Part shown: positions 33,627 to 41,418 of the stretch, one piece after another | How the letters are laid out: the number at the start of each line of letters is the position of its first letter | Numbering within the stretch: position 1 is the first letter of the stretch | NCBI GenBank assembly: GCA_025927765.1 | Contig: JAICKU010000027.1 | Span: 1-42,925, forward strand | Direction: 5' to 3' | DNA length: 42,925 nucleotides | DNA from: Burkholderiales bacterium | GTDB taxonomy: Bacteria; Pseudomonadota; Gammaproteobacteria; Burkholderiales; Casimicrobiaceae | Program-made: the position numbers and the translations under genes | The notes under the pieces: generated by a model | What the model was told of the DNA's origin: nothing | The model's database searches: none | The model's input: the letters and a program-made list of their open reading frames with translations, nothing else

Positions 33627-36443
33627 ATGCCGGACGATCTTCCCGTCGATTCGCTGAAGCTCCCGCCGCATTCGCTCGAGGCGGAGCAGTCGGTGCTGGG
33701 CGGGCTCATGCTCGACAACGACGCGGCCGATCGCATCGGCGACGTCGTGAGCGGCGAAGACTTCTACAGCGATGCGCATCGCATCGTGTTCCGCCAGATC
33801 ACGCAGCTGATCGCCGACGGCAAGCCGGCCGACGTCGTCACCGTGTCCGAAGCGCTCGCGTCCACGCAGAAGCTCGACTACGTCGGCGGCCTCGCCTACC
33901 TCGGCGCGCTCGCGCAGAACGTTCCCACCGCGGCGAACATCCGCCACTACGCGAACATCGTCCGCGAGCGCTCGATCCTGCGCCAGCTCGCGTCGACGGC
34001 GACCGAAATCGCGGAGGCCGCGTTCAATCCCCTCGGCCGCAGCGCGAAAATGGTGCTCGACGAAGCCGAGGCGAAGGTGCTGCACATCGCGGAGCAGGGC
34101 GCCCGCGGCGCGCAGAACTTCCGCGAGATCGGCCGGCTGCTGGCCGACGTCGTCGAGCGCATCGAGACACTGTACAACCGTGACGATCCCTCCGACGTCA
34201 CGGGCGTGCCCACGGGATTCTCCGACCTCGACAAGATGACATCGGGCTTCCAACCCGGCGATCTCATCGTCGTGGCGGGACGACCGAGCATGGGCAAGGC
34301 GCAGCCGCTCGACGCGCGCGTGCGCACGCTCGCCGGCTGGAAGCCGATGGGCGACGTGCGCGTGGGCGACGCACTCGCGTCGATCGACGGCGCACCGTCG
34401 TTCGTGAGCGGCGTGTTTCCGCAGGGCGAACGCGAGGTGCATCGCGTCACGTTTTCGGACGGCCGGTCGTGCGAATGCTGCGCCGAGCATCTGTGGCGCG
34501 TGCACTGCCGCGATTGGGACGCGCCGCGCGTGCTTCGCACCGATCGTGTCGCCGACATGTTGACGCGCGTGCGGTATCGCGGGCGGCTGTGGATCGACAT
34601 GCCGAGCGGCGATTTCGGCAGCGGCGATGTGCCGATCGATCCCTGGGTACTGGGGGCGTTGATCGGCGATGGAACGTTATCGGAAGGCACGCCACGTTTT
34701 TCGACGATCGCCGCGTCGATGTGCGAGCGAATGCGCGAGCGCGCCGATGCAAGGCTCGAGCTCGTGCATGCGGGCGGCGTCGATTGGCGCATCGCGCAGC
34801 GGCGCCGCGTGGAAGGCGTACGAGGCAGCGTCGCCAATGCGCTGACCGCTTCATTGCGCGCGCTCGGACTCTGGGGCCTGCCGAGCCACGAGAAGTTCAT
34901 CCCGCGCACGTATCTCGACGCCTCGCGCAGTTCCCGCCTCGACCTTCTGCGTGGCCTGCTCGACACCGAGGGCCGCGTGGAGCGCTTCGGCACCGTGCGC
35001 TTCGCCACGTCGAGCCCGCGGCTCGCCACGGATGTGACCGAGCTCGTGCGCTCGCTCGGCGGCTGCTGCAGCGTGCAAAGGAGGCAGCCGAACCATTCGT
35101 ACCGCGGCGAGCGCAGGATCGGCCGGGCGAGCTTCACGTGCACGATTCGCCATCCGGATCCGTCGTCGCTGCTGTTGCTGTCGGATGATTTCGCGCGCAT
35201 CAAGCCGGTGCAGCGCAACACGCGCCCGACGTTCGCGTCGATCGTGCGCACGCGCGTCACGCCGACGCAGTGCATCGCGGTGACGCACCCGTCGCGGCTC
35301 TACATCACCGACGACTACGTCGTGACGCACAACACCGCGTTCGCGCTCAACATCGGCGAGAACGTTGCGCTCAACACCGGCATGCCGGTCGCCGTGTTCT
35401 CGATGGAAATGGGGGCCGCACAGCTCGCGCTGCGGATGATCGGCTCCGTGGGGAAGCTCGACCAGCACAAGCTTCGCACGGGCCGACTTGGCGATGAGGA
35501 TTGGGACAAGCTCTCCGCGGCGCTCGGGCGGCTCAACGAAGCGCCGATCCTCATCGACGAAACACCGGCGCTCAACGCGATCGAAGTACGCTCGCGCGCG
35601 CGCCGTTTGATGAAGCAGTACGGCAAGCTCGGCATGGTGATCGTCGACTACCTGCAATTGATGCAGGCGACGACGCAGGGCGAGAACCGCGCCACCGAGA
35701 TCTCGGAAATCTCACGCGCGATGAAGTCGCTGGCGAAGGAGTTGTCGGTGCCCGTAGTCGCGCTGTCGCAGCTCAATCGCTCGCTCGAGCAGCGTCCGAA
35801 CAAGCGGCCGGTGATGTCCGATCTTCGCGAATGCGTGACAGGTGACACGTTGGTCATCCTCGCGGACGGGCGGCGCGTCGCGATCCGCGGCCTCGTCGGT
35901 CAGACGCCTGATGTCGTGGCCGTGGACGACGATCACCGTCTGACGAGGGCGAAGTCCGAGATCGTGTGGTCGAAGGGCGTGAAGCCGATCTACGAAGTGG
36001 CGCTTGCCAGCGGCCGCAGGGTTCGCGCGACCGCCGAGCATCGACTGCTGGCCTATGCAGGATGGCGCACGGTGGGTGAGCTCGCAGCCGGCGATCGCCT
36101 GGCCGTCGCAAACGAACTCGAGCAGGGCGGCGGCCTGGGTTGGGACCGGATCGTCACGCTCGAGCCGGCCGGCGAGGAGGAAGTCTTCGACATGACCGTC
36201 CCGGGGCCTTCGTGCTGGCTTGCCGACGGCATCGTCAGCCATAACTCGGGCGCCATCGAGCAGGATGCGGACGTCATCGTCTTCATCTATCGCGACGAGG
36301 TCTACAACCAGGAATCGCAGGACAAGGGCACGGCCGAGATCATCATCGGCAAGCAGCGTAACGGGCCGATCGGCACGATTCGCCTCACGTTCCTCGGCGA
36401 GTACACGCGCTTCGAGAATTTCGCGGCGCCCGGCAGCTACTGA
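33627..36443 (+). CDS. dnaB: Replicative DNA helicase DnaB, precursor with two inteins
   Basis: 938-residue precursor of the hexameric replication helicase. The extein begins PHSLEAEQSVLGGLMLDNDA (N-terminal primase-binding domain, about 13-110), continues through GVPTGFSDLDKMTSGFQPGD to Walker A GRPSMGK (218-224), where intein 1 (225-569) splits Lys224 from the next extein residue Thr570. The helicase core resumes TAFALNIGENVALNTGMPVA, with Walker B GMVIVDYLQLM and VVALSQLNRSLEQRPNKRP; intein 2 (736-873) sits after SDLRE. The last part is SGAIEQDADVIVFIYRDEVY and GKQRNGPIGTIRLTFLGEYT. Removing both inteins leaves 455 residues, the normal DnaB length. No frameshift or stop interrupts either insert, so splicing is required for a working helicase. 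It is the only dnaB seen in its conserved place after rplI. Confidence 0.97.
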   Translation: MPDDLPVDSLKLPPHSLEAEQSVLGGLMLDNDAADRIGDVVSGEDFYSDAHRIVFRQITQLIADGKPADVVTVSEALASTQKLDYVGGLAYLGALAQNVPTAANIRHYANIVRERSILRQLASTATEIAEAAFNPLGRSAKMVLDEAEAKVLHIAEQGARGAQNFREIGRLLADVVERIETLYNRDDPSDVTGVPTGFSDLDKMTSGFQPGDLIVVAGRPSMGKAQPLDARVRTLAGWKPMGDVRVGDALASIDGAPSFVSGVFPQGEREVHRVTFSDGRSCECCAEHLWRVHCRDWDAPRVLRTDRVADMLTRVRYRGRLWIDMPSGDFGSGDVPIDPWVLGALIGDGTLSEGTPRFSTIAASMCERMRERADARLELVHAGGVDWRIAQRRRVEGVRGSVANALTASLRALGLWGLPSHEKFIPRTYLDASRSSRLDLLRGLLDTEGRVERFGTVRFATSSPRLATDVTELVRSLGGCCSVQRRQPNHSYRGERRIGRASFTCTIRHPDPSSLLLLSDDFARIKPVQRNTRPTFASIVRTRVTPTQCIAVTHPSRLYITDDYVVTHNTAFALNIGENVALNTGMPVAVFSMEMGAAQLALRMIGSVGKLDQHKLRTGRLGDEDWDKLSAALGRLNEAPILIDETPALNAIEVRSRARRLMKQYGKLGMVIVDYLQLMQATTQGENRATEISEISRAMKSLAKELSVPVVALSQLNRSLEQRPNKRPVMSDLRECVTGDTLVILADGRRVAIRGLVGQTPDVVAVDDDHRLTRAKSEIVWSKGVKPIYEVALASGRRVRATAEHRLLAYAGWRTVGELAAGDRLAVANELEQGGGLGWDRIVTLEPAGEEEVFDMTVPGPSCWLADGIVSHNSGAIEQDADVIVFIYRDEVYNQESQDKGTAEIIIGKQRNGPIGTIRLTFLGEYTRFENFAAPGSY
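34299..35333 (+). mobile_element. Class 3 intein with LAGLIDADG homing endonuclease (in DnaB P-loop)
   Basis: 345-residue in-frame intein (precursor residues 225-569). Its first residue is Ala (AQPLDARVRTLAGWKPMGD), not Cys/Ser, and it ends in VVTHN followed by extein Thr. Block B reads GRSCECCAEHLWRV with His64 and Trp66 (block B position 12); block F reads TPTQCIAVTH with Cys325 (F position 4); block G has Thr343 before His344-Asn345. This Trp-Cys-Thr set plus Ala1 is the signature of class 3 inteins, which splice through the block F cysteine. Between the splicing halves lie two LAGLIDADG-like motifs, VLGALIGDGT (117-126) and LLRGLLDTEG (216-225), each keeping an acidic residue, so the endonuclease may be active. 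Coordinates use intein numbering. Confidence 0.9.
35832..36245 (+). mobile_element. Class 1 mini-intein (in DnaB, LRE/SGAIEQDAD site)
   Basis: 138-residue in-frame intein (precursor residues 736-873). Block A is Cys1 in CVTGDTLVILADGRRV; block B is GRRVRATAEHRLLAY with Thr67 and His70; block F is EVFDMTVPGPSCWLADG with Asp120; block G is IVSHN, with His137 and Asn138, followed by extein Ser. All residues of the standard (class 1) splicing path are present. There is no room for an endonuclease, so it is a mini-intein that can no longer home on its own. The insertion point is the same conserved DnaB motif used by the well-known Synechocystis DnaB intein. Confidence 0.93.
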
Positions 36444-36449
36444 TTGCGC

Positions 36450-37193
36450 ATGGCCCAACTCTGGGAAACGCATCTCGGCGCGCACGTTCCGTTCGATCGG
36501 ACGTACCACATGAACGCGCGCACGGAGATCGCGAGCTTCCTCGCGGAACCGCCAGGGACCGTGCTCGACGTCGGCTGTGGCGGCGGCGCGACCGGCAAGC
36601 TCGTCAAGGAGAAGTTTCCGGGCACGCGCGTGATCGGCATCGAGGTCAACGAGGACGCGGCCGCACACGCCCGCACGCATCTCGATCGTGTCGTCTGCGC
36701 GGCGATCGACGACGTCGACCCAGCGCGCGATCTTGCGGGCGAGCGCATCGACGCGGTGCTGCTGCTCGACGTGCTCGAGCATCTGTACGACCCGTGGCGC
36801 GCGCTGACGCGCATGCGCGGCTGGCTCGCGCCGGCCACGCGCGTGCTCGCGAGCGTGCCCAACGTGCGCAACCTCGCGACGCTGTCCGAGCTTGCCGGCG
36901 GACGCTTCGACTACGAGGCGAACGGCGTGCTCGACATCACGCACGTACGGTTCTTCACCCGCGCGACGCTCGGCGAGCTGTTTACGCAAACGGGCTACGA
37001 CGTGCTGCGCGTCGATCCGCTGACGCAGCCCGCGGCGATCGATCGCCTCGTGGTCGACCGCAAGCCCGGTCGCATCGACACGCGGCACGTGTCGATCCGC
37101 TATCGCTCTTTCGAGGACCTCGAGGAGCTCTACGCGCTGCAGTTCGTCGTCGATGCGCGGGTACGCGCGGATCCGCCACGTGCGTCGCCGTGA
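36450..37193 (+). CDS. Class I SAM-dependent methyltransferase
   Basis: 247-residue methyltransferase of the Methyltransf_23-like type. Motif I is TVLDVGCGGGATGKLVKEKF (about 38-57), the acidic residue of motif II is in VIGIEVNEDAA, and motif IV is DAVLLLDVLEHLYDPWRAL; LDITHVRFFTRATLGELFTQ is typical of methyltransferases in glycan and O-antigen clusters. The ATG at 36450 is 6 bases after the dnaB stop; an upstream TTG is less likely. Its stop overlaps the GTG of the next gene. The substrate is unknown; neighbours suggest a sugar or glycan. Confidence 0.87.
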   Translation: MAQLWETHLGAHVPFDRTYHMNARTEIASFLAEPPGTVLDVGCGGGATGKLVKEKFPGTRVIGIEVNEDAAAHARTHLDRVVCAAIDDVDPARDLAGERIDAVLLLDVLEHLYDPWRALTRMRGWLAPATRVLASVPNVRNLATLSELAGGRFDYEANGVLDITHVRFFTRATLGELFTQTGYDVLRVDPLTQPAAIDRLVVDRKPGRIDTRHVSIRYRSFEDLEELYALQFVVDARVRADPPRASP

Positions 37194-38692
37194 CCACGGT
37201 CGCCGAGCGCACCGTCGCCCGCAACGATCCCTGTCCGTGCGGCAGCGGCCGCCGCTACAAGGACTGCCACGGATCGCTGCGCGCCGCGGCGCAACCGGCG
37301 CCTGCGCTTCGCTCGTATCGTCCCGACGGTGAAGACTGGGCCGCGATCGCGGAGAGCGAGCGCGAACGTCTCGGTGCTCTGATGGAGCGCGCGCTCGGCG
37401 AGCAGCGCGCCGGACGCGTGCGCGAGGCCGAGCGGTTCTATCGCGCGGTGCTCGAGGAGGCACCCAACACGCACGACGCGCTGCACATGCTCGGCGTCGT
37501 GCGCCTCGGTCTCGGCGACCTCGCCGAAGCCGAGCGCCTGATCTCGCAGGCGATGAAGCTGCGGCCCGAGTATCCGGCGATCGCGACGAACTGGTCGCTC
37601 GTGCGGCGCACCATCGCGGCCCGCGACCGCGGCGGCATCGAGATCGTCTGCGAACATGCGCTGCCGCTGCTCTTCGAATCGCTTCGCGCCGCGCGTGCGG
37701 ATCGTGCGAGCTCGCAGACAGCTTCACGCGCGCTCCATCTCGTTGCGCCGAGCGTCGACGCAACGGGCGGCGCCATGCGTTTGTCGCGTGCGCTCGCGTC
37801 GTGGCTTGCGCCGATGCAACTGCAATGCTGGAACATGCCATCCGATGGCGACGCCTGGCAGCGCTTCGATCGCCTGCACGTAGACACCCCTTCCGGCATC
37901 CGTCCCGGCGATGGACGCGCGATCCTCGCCGGTGTCGACGCGCACGCCGATATGTGGCTCGACGGCATCGAGCGTGTGCTCGTCTTCGCCCAGCCCGCGC
38001 CGCCGTCGGTGCTGCTCGAGGGCCTGCGCCGCATCGCCGGCGATGGGGCGCGCGAGCTCACGCTCGTCGTCGATTCGCACGCGCGCGCGAAGCGCCTGAG
38101 CGGCGGCCACATCGTGTTGCCGCCGCCGATCGGTGACTGGCGAGCGGCGCCAATGCATTCAACCCGCGACGCACTGCGCGTGAGCCTCGCCGGCCAGGAT
38201 CGCCAGCGCGTCGTCGCGGTCGAGGACGAAGAGCGAGATTTCATCGCGGCGCTCGCCGCGCGTGCCGGCGCCCTCGACGTCTACGATCCCGGGCCGCTGC
38301 GGTTTCACGTCGGCGCGTTGCCGCATGTGACCTGCATCGCACCGAACGACGCGGCGCTGCAAGCGATGCTCGCGGCTTGCGACGTCTATTTCCAGCGCCC
38401 CGCGCCATGGTGGGCGGAGGATGCGCGCTTGATGTTCATCGCGATGCTCGTTGGCCGTCCCGTACTGTGTCCACGCGCGTCGGTGTTCGCCGAATACATC
38501 GTCGACGGCGTCGACGGCTTCCTGTACGACGATCACGACGACGCCCTCGCGATCGTCGGTGCGCTCCGCCGCGATCGTCCGCGCGTCGCCGCCTCGGGCG
38601 AGGCCGCACAGGCGCACGCGGCACGCCGCTTCGACGCCCGCGCACTCGCATCGGCGTACGTCGACGCCGTTACCCAATGGATGCGGGCATGA
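37190..38692 (+). CDS. SEC-C / TPR / glycosyltransferase-like fusion protein
   Basis: 500-residue protein with three parts. Residues 12-28 are a SEC-C zinc motif, NDPCPCGSGRRYKDCHG (Cys15, Cys17, Cys26, His27). Residues about 60-135 form TPR-like helices (AGRVREAERFYRAVLEEAPN and GDLAEAERLISQAMKLRPEY). From about 180 the sequence looks like a divergent GT-B glycosyltransferase, with the C-terminal DVYFQRPAPWWAEDARLMFI and SVFAEYIVDGVDGFLYDDHD resembling the donor-site 'E...G..G' region of GT4 enzymes. The N-terminal acceptor half is weak. The GTG start overlaps the methyltransferase stop (GTGA). Probably cytoplasmic. The glycosyltransferase label is less sure than the SEC-C and TPR. Confidence 0.75.
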   Translation: MTTVAERTVARNDPCPCGSGRRYKDCHGSLRAAAQPAPALRSYRPDGEDWAAIAESERERLGALMERALGEQRAGRVREAERFYRAVLEEAPNTHDALHMLGVVRLGLGDLAEAERLISQAMKLRPEYPAIATNWSLVRRTIAARDRGGIEIVCEHALPLLFESLRAARADRASSQTASRALHLVAPSVDATGGAMRLSRALASWLAPMQLQCWNMPSDGDAWQRFDRLHVDTPSGIRPGDGRAILAGVDAHADMWLDGIERVLVFAQPAPPSVLLEGLRRIAGDGARELTLVVDSHARAKRLSGGHIVLPPPIGDWRAAPMHSTRDALRVSLAGQDRQRVVAVEDEERDFIAALAARAGALDVYDPGPLRFHVGALPHVTCIAPNDAALQAMLAACDVYFQRPAPWWAEDARLMFIAMLVGRPVLCPRASVFAEYIVDGVDGFLYDDHDDALAIVGALRRDRPRVAASGEAAQAHAARRFDARALASAYVDAVTQWMRA

Positions 38693-39801
38693 CATCGCGC
38701 GACGACGATCGCGTGCGCGCGATCGCGTTCCACCTGCCGCAGTTCCACCCGATCCCCGAGAACGATCGCTGGTGGGGCCCGGGCTTCACGGAATGGACGA
38801 ACGTCACGCGCGCGAAGCCCAGCTTCGTCGGGCACGACCAGCCGCAGCTGCCGACGGAGATGGGTTTCTACGACCTGCGCGTCGCCGACACGCGCGCGCG
38901 TCAGGCGGCACTGGCGCGCGAGCACGGCATTCACGGCTTCTGCTTCTACTACTACTGGTTCTCGGGCAAGCGGCTGCTCGAAGCCCCCGTCGAGGCGATC
39001 CGTGAATCGGGCGAGCCCGACTTCCCGTATTGCCTGTGCTGGGCGAACGAGAACTGGACGCGTCGCTGGGACGGCGCCGAGCGCGAGGTGCTGATGGCGC
39101 AGCGGCATCTGCCCGGCGACGACGAACGCCTGATCGCCGACCTGCTGCCGCATTTTCGCGATCCCCGCTACATCCGCGTCGGCGGACGGCCGCTCTTCAT
39201 CGTGTATCGCATCGGCGTGCTGCCGCACGTGCGCGAGATGACCGAACGCTGGCGTGCGGCCGCGCGGGCCGCGGGCATCGGCGAGCTCTATCTTTGCGCG
39301 GCCAAGACGTTCGATACCGGCGACGCGACGGTGCACGGCTTCGACGCCATCGTCGAGTTTCCGCCGCACGGCCTTCGCACCGTACGCATGAACGATCGCA
39401 TCGAACTCGTCGATCCGCAATTCGGGGGCACGGTCGTCGACTACCGGCAATTCGTCGTCGACTGCGTCACGACGCGGGATCCGTCGTACATGCTGCATCG
39501 GACCGTCATGCCGGGGTGGGACAACACCGCACGCCGCGGCCCGAACGCGCTCGTATTCGCGAACGCGAGTCCCGAGGTGTACGAACTGTGGCTGCGCGAA
39601 GTCGTCGCGCGAGCACGCACGCGGCCGCCGGGCGAACGCCTCGTGTTCATCAATGCGTGGAACGAGTGGGCGGAGGGCGCGCACCTCGAGCCCGATCGCC
39701 GCTACGGCCGGCAATACCTGCAGGCGACGAAGCGTGCGCTTTCGTACGGCGAGGCGGCGGGCGAGTCGGCGTTCATGCGCGCACTGGCAAGCGCCGCGTA
39801 G
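38689..39801 (+). CDS. WbsX-like glycan synthesis protein (GH99-like fold)
   Basis: 370-residue protein of the Glyco_tran_WbsX family, found in O-antigen and rhamnan clusters and related to GH99 fold proteins. Typical blocks are AFHLPQFHPIPENDRWWGPG, FTEWTNVTRAKPSFVGHDQP, GIHGFCFYYYWFSGKRLLE, CWANENWTRRWDG and the C-terminal FINAWNEWAEGAHLEPD, with conserved Glu residues. The exact reaction of the family is not settled. The ATG at 38689 was chosen for its overlap with the previous stop (ATGA), like the other gene joints here; an ATG at 38677 would add four residues. Confidence 0.85.
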   Translation: MTSRDDDRVRAIAFHLPQFHPIPENDRWWGPGFTEWTNVTRAKPSFVGHDQPQLPTEMGFYDLRVADTRARQAALAREHGIHGFCFYYYWFSGKRLLEAPVEAIRESGEPDFPYCLCWANENWTRRWDGAEREVLMAQRHLPGDDERLIADLLPHFRDPRYIRVGGRPLFIVYRIGVLPHVREMTERWRAAARAAGIGELYLCAAKTFDTGDATVHGFDAIVEFPPHGLRTVRMNDRIELVDPQFGGTVVDYRQFVVDCVTTRDPSYMLHRTVMPGWDNTARRGPNALVFANASPEVYELWLREVVARARTRPPGERLVFINAWNEWAEGAHLEPDRRYGRQYLQATKRALSYGEAAGESAFMRALASAA

Positions 39802-39822
39802 CGCGCGAAGGTGCCGGACGGC

Positions 39823-40248
39823 TCAGCGTGCGAGCCAGTGCTTGACGTTCTTCCAGGCGAACGACAGCGGGTCCGAACCCCAGAACAGCGTGCCGTCGTA
39901 GTAGTAGCCGTCGTAGCTGTGACCGGCGATCAGTTCCGGGCTGCCCTGGTTCAGCGAATCGGCGAACTGCTGTTCCTTCGTGCGCGGCGGCGGCGCGAAC
40001 GGATCGCGTGGCCGGAAGCCCTGCACCTCGATGTGCTCGATGAACACCGGGTAGCGCTCGGTGATTTCCTTTTCCTCGGCGACGCGCTTTTGCAAAGGCG
40101 TCGCCGCGAGCGGCGATTGCTTGCCTTCGGGAATGGGACGGGCGATCGCCCAGCGTGGCGTCGCGTGGGTGGGCGCAGCGGCGAACGCGACGAGCACTGC
40201 CGCCGCCCCGAGTGCACGTGCGAGACATCCTTGCATGACGGTCGCCAT
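39823..40248 (-). CDS. Small exported protein of unknown function
   Basis: 141-residue protein. Residues 1-30 (MATVMQGCLARALGAAAVLV then AFAAAPTHA) are a signal peptide with a likely THA-T cleavage site. The mature part is charged and contains GFRPRDPFAPPPRTKEQQFA and an aromatic stretch HSYDGYYYDGTLFWGSDPLS, ending KNVKHWLAR. I do not recognise a family. The start ATG at 40248 follows AGGG closely; an ATG at 40236 is an alternative giving a shorter signal. It converges on the WbsX-like gene (21-base gap) and lies 26 bases downstream of the enolase-superfamily gene on the same strand. Confidence 0.7.
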   Translation of the reverse strand: MATVMQGCLARALGAAAVLVAFAAAPTHATPRWAIARPIPEGKQSPLAATPLQKRVAEEKEITERYPVFIEHIEVQGFRPRDPFAPPPRTKEQQFADSLNQGSPELIAGHSYDGYYYDGTLFWGSDPLSFAWKNVKHWLAR

Positions 40249-40274
40249 TTTACCCTGCAGCCGGGGCGTGGCCG

Positions 40275-41405
40275 TCAGCAGGGGACCGCGTACTGCGCGA
40301 GGGCCCCGAGGTCGGGCACGAAGCCCAGTCCCGGCGCGTCGGTGAGCGTGACCCTGCCATTGCGCACCGGCGGCAACGGAACGATCTCGCGCAACGGATT
40401 GGGATTCGCGTCCCATTCGGTCAGGCCTTCGCCGCCGCAGGCCGCTCGCAGGTGCAGCGATGCGGCGAGGCCCACGCCGCCGGCGAGCCAGTGCGGGCAG
40501 TGCCACAGGCCCGCGGCTGCGGCGCGCCTGGCGATGGGCAGGCCTTCGGAGAAACCGCCCCACTTGCCGATGTCGGGCTGCAGCACGCCGAACGCCTGCG
40601 ACGCGATCGCGTCGTCGAGCAACGCGCGGCTGCACAGATTCTCACCCGCCGCGAGGCGCAGCGGTGCCGCCGCGCGCGCCAGCGATTGCCATGTCGAAAA
40701 CGGCTGGTCGGCGGCGATCGGCTCCTCGGCCCACGCGAGGTCATGCTCGCGCAGCACGTACAGCATGGCGTGCGCGTCCTCGGGCGACCACGCCTGGTTC
40801 GCGTCGATCATGATGGTCGCGCCCGCGGGCAGCGCGCCGCGCAACGCGCGCAGGTTCGCAAGATCGCGCTCGCGGCCGAAGCCCACCTTCAGCTTGAAGG
40901 CGCGAAAGCCAAGATCCCAATGTACGCAGGCCAGCGCTTCCGCGCCGTCGGGGCCGAGGCCGCTCGCGTACACGCGAACGTCCGGATCGCTGCCGCCGAG
41001 GTAACGCCACAGCGGCACACCCGCGCGCCGTGCGGCTAGATCGGTCAACGCCTGGTCGATCGCGGCAAGGCATTGCGAGAACGGACCGCTTTCGCCGGTT
41101 TGCAGCACCTGGCTCGCGATCGTTCGTGCGAGTTGCGCGTACGTGTCCGGCGGCGAGGCGACCGTCTTGCCGACGAGGAGCGGCGTGAACACGCTCGCGA
41201 CGAGCCTTGCGCGATGCTCGGCGCCGACGACGGGAAAATTCGCCCAGATCTCGCCCCAGCCGACGGCGCCGTCGCGATCCTCGATCGCGACGAGCGCCAT
41301 CGGCCGGTTGGTCATCGTGCCGAACGCATTGACGACCGGCTTCGCGATGGGCGCGCGAAACACATACGGGGTGACGCGCGCGACGACGTATCCGCTCGCG
41401 GTCAC
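40275..41405 (-). CDS. Enolase-superfamily enzyme, muconate-lactonizing/racemase subgroup
   Basis: 376-residue enzyme with an N-terminal capping domain (VTPYVFRAPIAKPVVNAFGT) and a beta/alpha barrel. Catalytic positions visible are the KxK pair in FRAFKLKVGFGRE (about 170-180), metal ligands in TIMIDANQAW, AWAEEPIAA and LAAGENLC, and the second-side Lys in LQPDIGKWGGFSEG. The two-lysine pattern places it with muconate lactonizing enzymes, dipeptide epimerases or o-succinylbenzoate synthases rather than ManD. The substrate cannot be assigned. The GTG at 41405 is the start and lies 14 bases after the PhoH-type gene stop, so the two may be co-transcribed. Confidence 0.85.
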   Translation of the reverse strand: MTASGYVVARVTPYVFRAPIAKPVVNAFGTMTNRPMALVAIEDRDGAVGWGEIWANFPVVGAEHRARLVASVFTPLLVGKTVASPPDTYAQLARTIASQVLQTGESGPFSQCLAAIDQALTDLAARRAGVPLWRYLGGSDPDVRVYASGLGPDGAEALACVHWDLGFRAFKLKVGFGRERDLANLRALRGALPAGATIMIDANQAWSPEDAHAMLYVLREHDLAWAEEPIAADQPFSTWQSLARAAAPLRLAAGENLCSRALLDDAIASQAFGVLQPDIGKWGGFSEGLPIARRAAAAGLWHCPHWLAGGVGLAASLHLRAACGGEGLTEWDANPNPLREIVPLPPVRNGRVTLTDAPGLGFVPDLGALAQYAVPC

Positions 41406-41418
41406 GCGGCCGGCCCCG

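Noticed and set aside
34299-35333. Reading intein 1 as an ordinary class 1 intein with a mutated (dead) first residue
   Set aside because: The Ala1 is accompanied by Trp at B12, Cys at F4 and Thr at G5, a combination expected for class 3 and unlikely after simple decay.
33627-36443. Possibility that dnaB is a prophage helicase or a broken gene
   Set aside because: It sits in the conserved rpsF-priB-rpsR-rplI-dnaB context with no phage genes nearby. The extra length is explained by two complete in-frame inteins with intact splice residues.
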